Shown piece after piece: positions 5,292 through 5,438 of a stretch of 5,438 nt of DNA (position 1 is the stretch's first letter; each line of letters begins with the position of its first letter). The stretch lies in assembly GCA_031278675.1 (NCBI GenBank), contig JAITJY010000231.1, forward strand, positions 1 to 5,438, written 5' to 3'. Made by a program: the position numbers and the translations under genes. Source of the DNA: Bifidobacteriaceae bacterium. Its GTDB lineage: Bacteria > Actinomycetota > Actinomycetes > Actinomycetales > WQXJ01. The notes below the pieces were generated by a model, which saw only the letters and a program-made list of their open reading frames with translations, was not told where the DNA came from and did not search any database.

Positions 5292-5438
5292 CTAGGCCGG
5301 CTCGCCTGGCGCGGCCAGGCCTTCGGTCCGCGCTGCCCGGGCGAGGGGCTGGTCCAGGGTGGCGAGTTCCGAGCCCAGGGCCAGAGCCAAGCTCAAGTAG
5401 GCCGCGTCATAGCTGCTCAGGCCGTGTTTGCGGGCCAG
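5292..5438 (-). CDS. vapC: VapC-like PIN-domain toxin, C-terminal 48 codons
   Basis: Partial gene that enters from the window edge and stops at TAG 5294-5292. The visible end contains GLSSYDAAYLSLAL with the conserved Asp (visible residue 11) and LATLDQPLARAAR with the Thr-x-Asp (Asp29). These are the last two acidic motifs of the PIN domain RNase fold used by VapC toxins, which cleave RNA in a Mg-dependent way and are blocked by a VapB antitoxin. The vapB gene would be expected further upstream, outside the window. The protein ends about nine residues after the last helix, close to the usual VapC end, so little or nothing seems lost. The stop codon touches the end of the IS630 element, whose insertion may have set the last codon. 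A non-toxin PIN protein is possible but less likely. Confidence 0.82.
   Translation of the reverse strand: MARKHGLSSYDAAYLSLALALGSELATLDQPLARAARTEGLAAPGEPA

Noticed and set aside
1..5438. tRNA, rRNA, CRISPR array or riboswitch
   Set aside because: I saw no cloverleaf, regular spaced repeats or known aptamer core on either strand.

Overview
The window looks like a piece of a GC-rich actinobacterial chromosome, most likely from a gut-type member of the Coriobacteriia (Eggerthellaceae such as Eggerthella, Slackia, Gordonibacter or Adlercreutzia). The main clue is the pairing of a LuxR-type regulator that carries an N-terminal block of about twelve membrane helices with Tat-exported, lipid-anchored flavoprotein reductases. 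That pairing is expanded in this group. The taxonomic call is inference; the gene architectures are read directly. Every supported gene lies on the minus strand.

Layout, in the direction of transcription (high to low coordinates): (1) 5438-5292, the last 48 codons of a VapC-type PIN-domain toxin, whose start and presumed vapB partner lie outside the window. (2) 5290-4172, a complete IS630-family insertion sequence with imperfect terminal inverted repeats (23 of 29 positions) and one intact 353-aa DDE transposase. Its upstream end abuts the vapC stop codon. (3) 4171-4070, a short promoter region with two perfect short palindromes and a threefold repeated Shine-Dalgarno motif. (4) 4069-2546, the membrane-anchored LuxR regulator. 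(5) 2545-2162, a 384-bp regulatory gap with hairpins and palindromes but no credible gene. (6) 2161-464, a 565-aa Tat lipoprotein of the FAD-dependent fumarate reductase / ketosteroid-dehydrogenase superfamily. (7) 428 to beyond position 1, the start of a second, diverged Tat lipoprotein flavoprotein.

Working model: the LuxR protein senses a small molecule at or in the membrane and switches on the two downstream flavoproteins. These would sit outside the membrane as lipoproteins and reduce (or dehydrogenate) an organic substrate, taking electrons from or giving them to a quinol or cytochrome partner not seen here. The longer flavoprotein does not show the Arg/His catalytic residues expected of a true fumarate reductase, so its substrate is probably something else. 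The IS630 copy separates this locus from the unrelated vapBC locus, is transcribed in the same direction, and ends only about 100 bp before luxR, so it may affect luxR expression.
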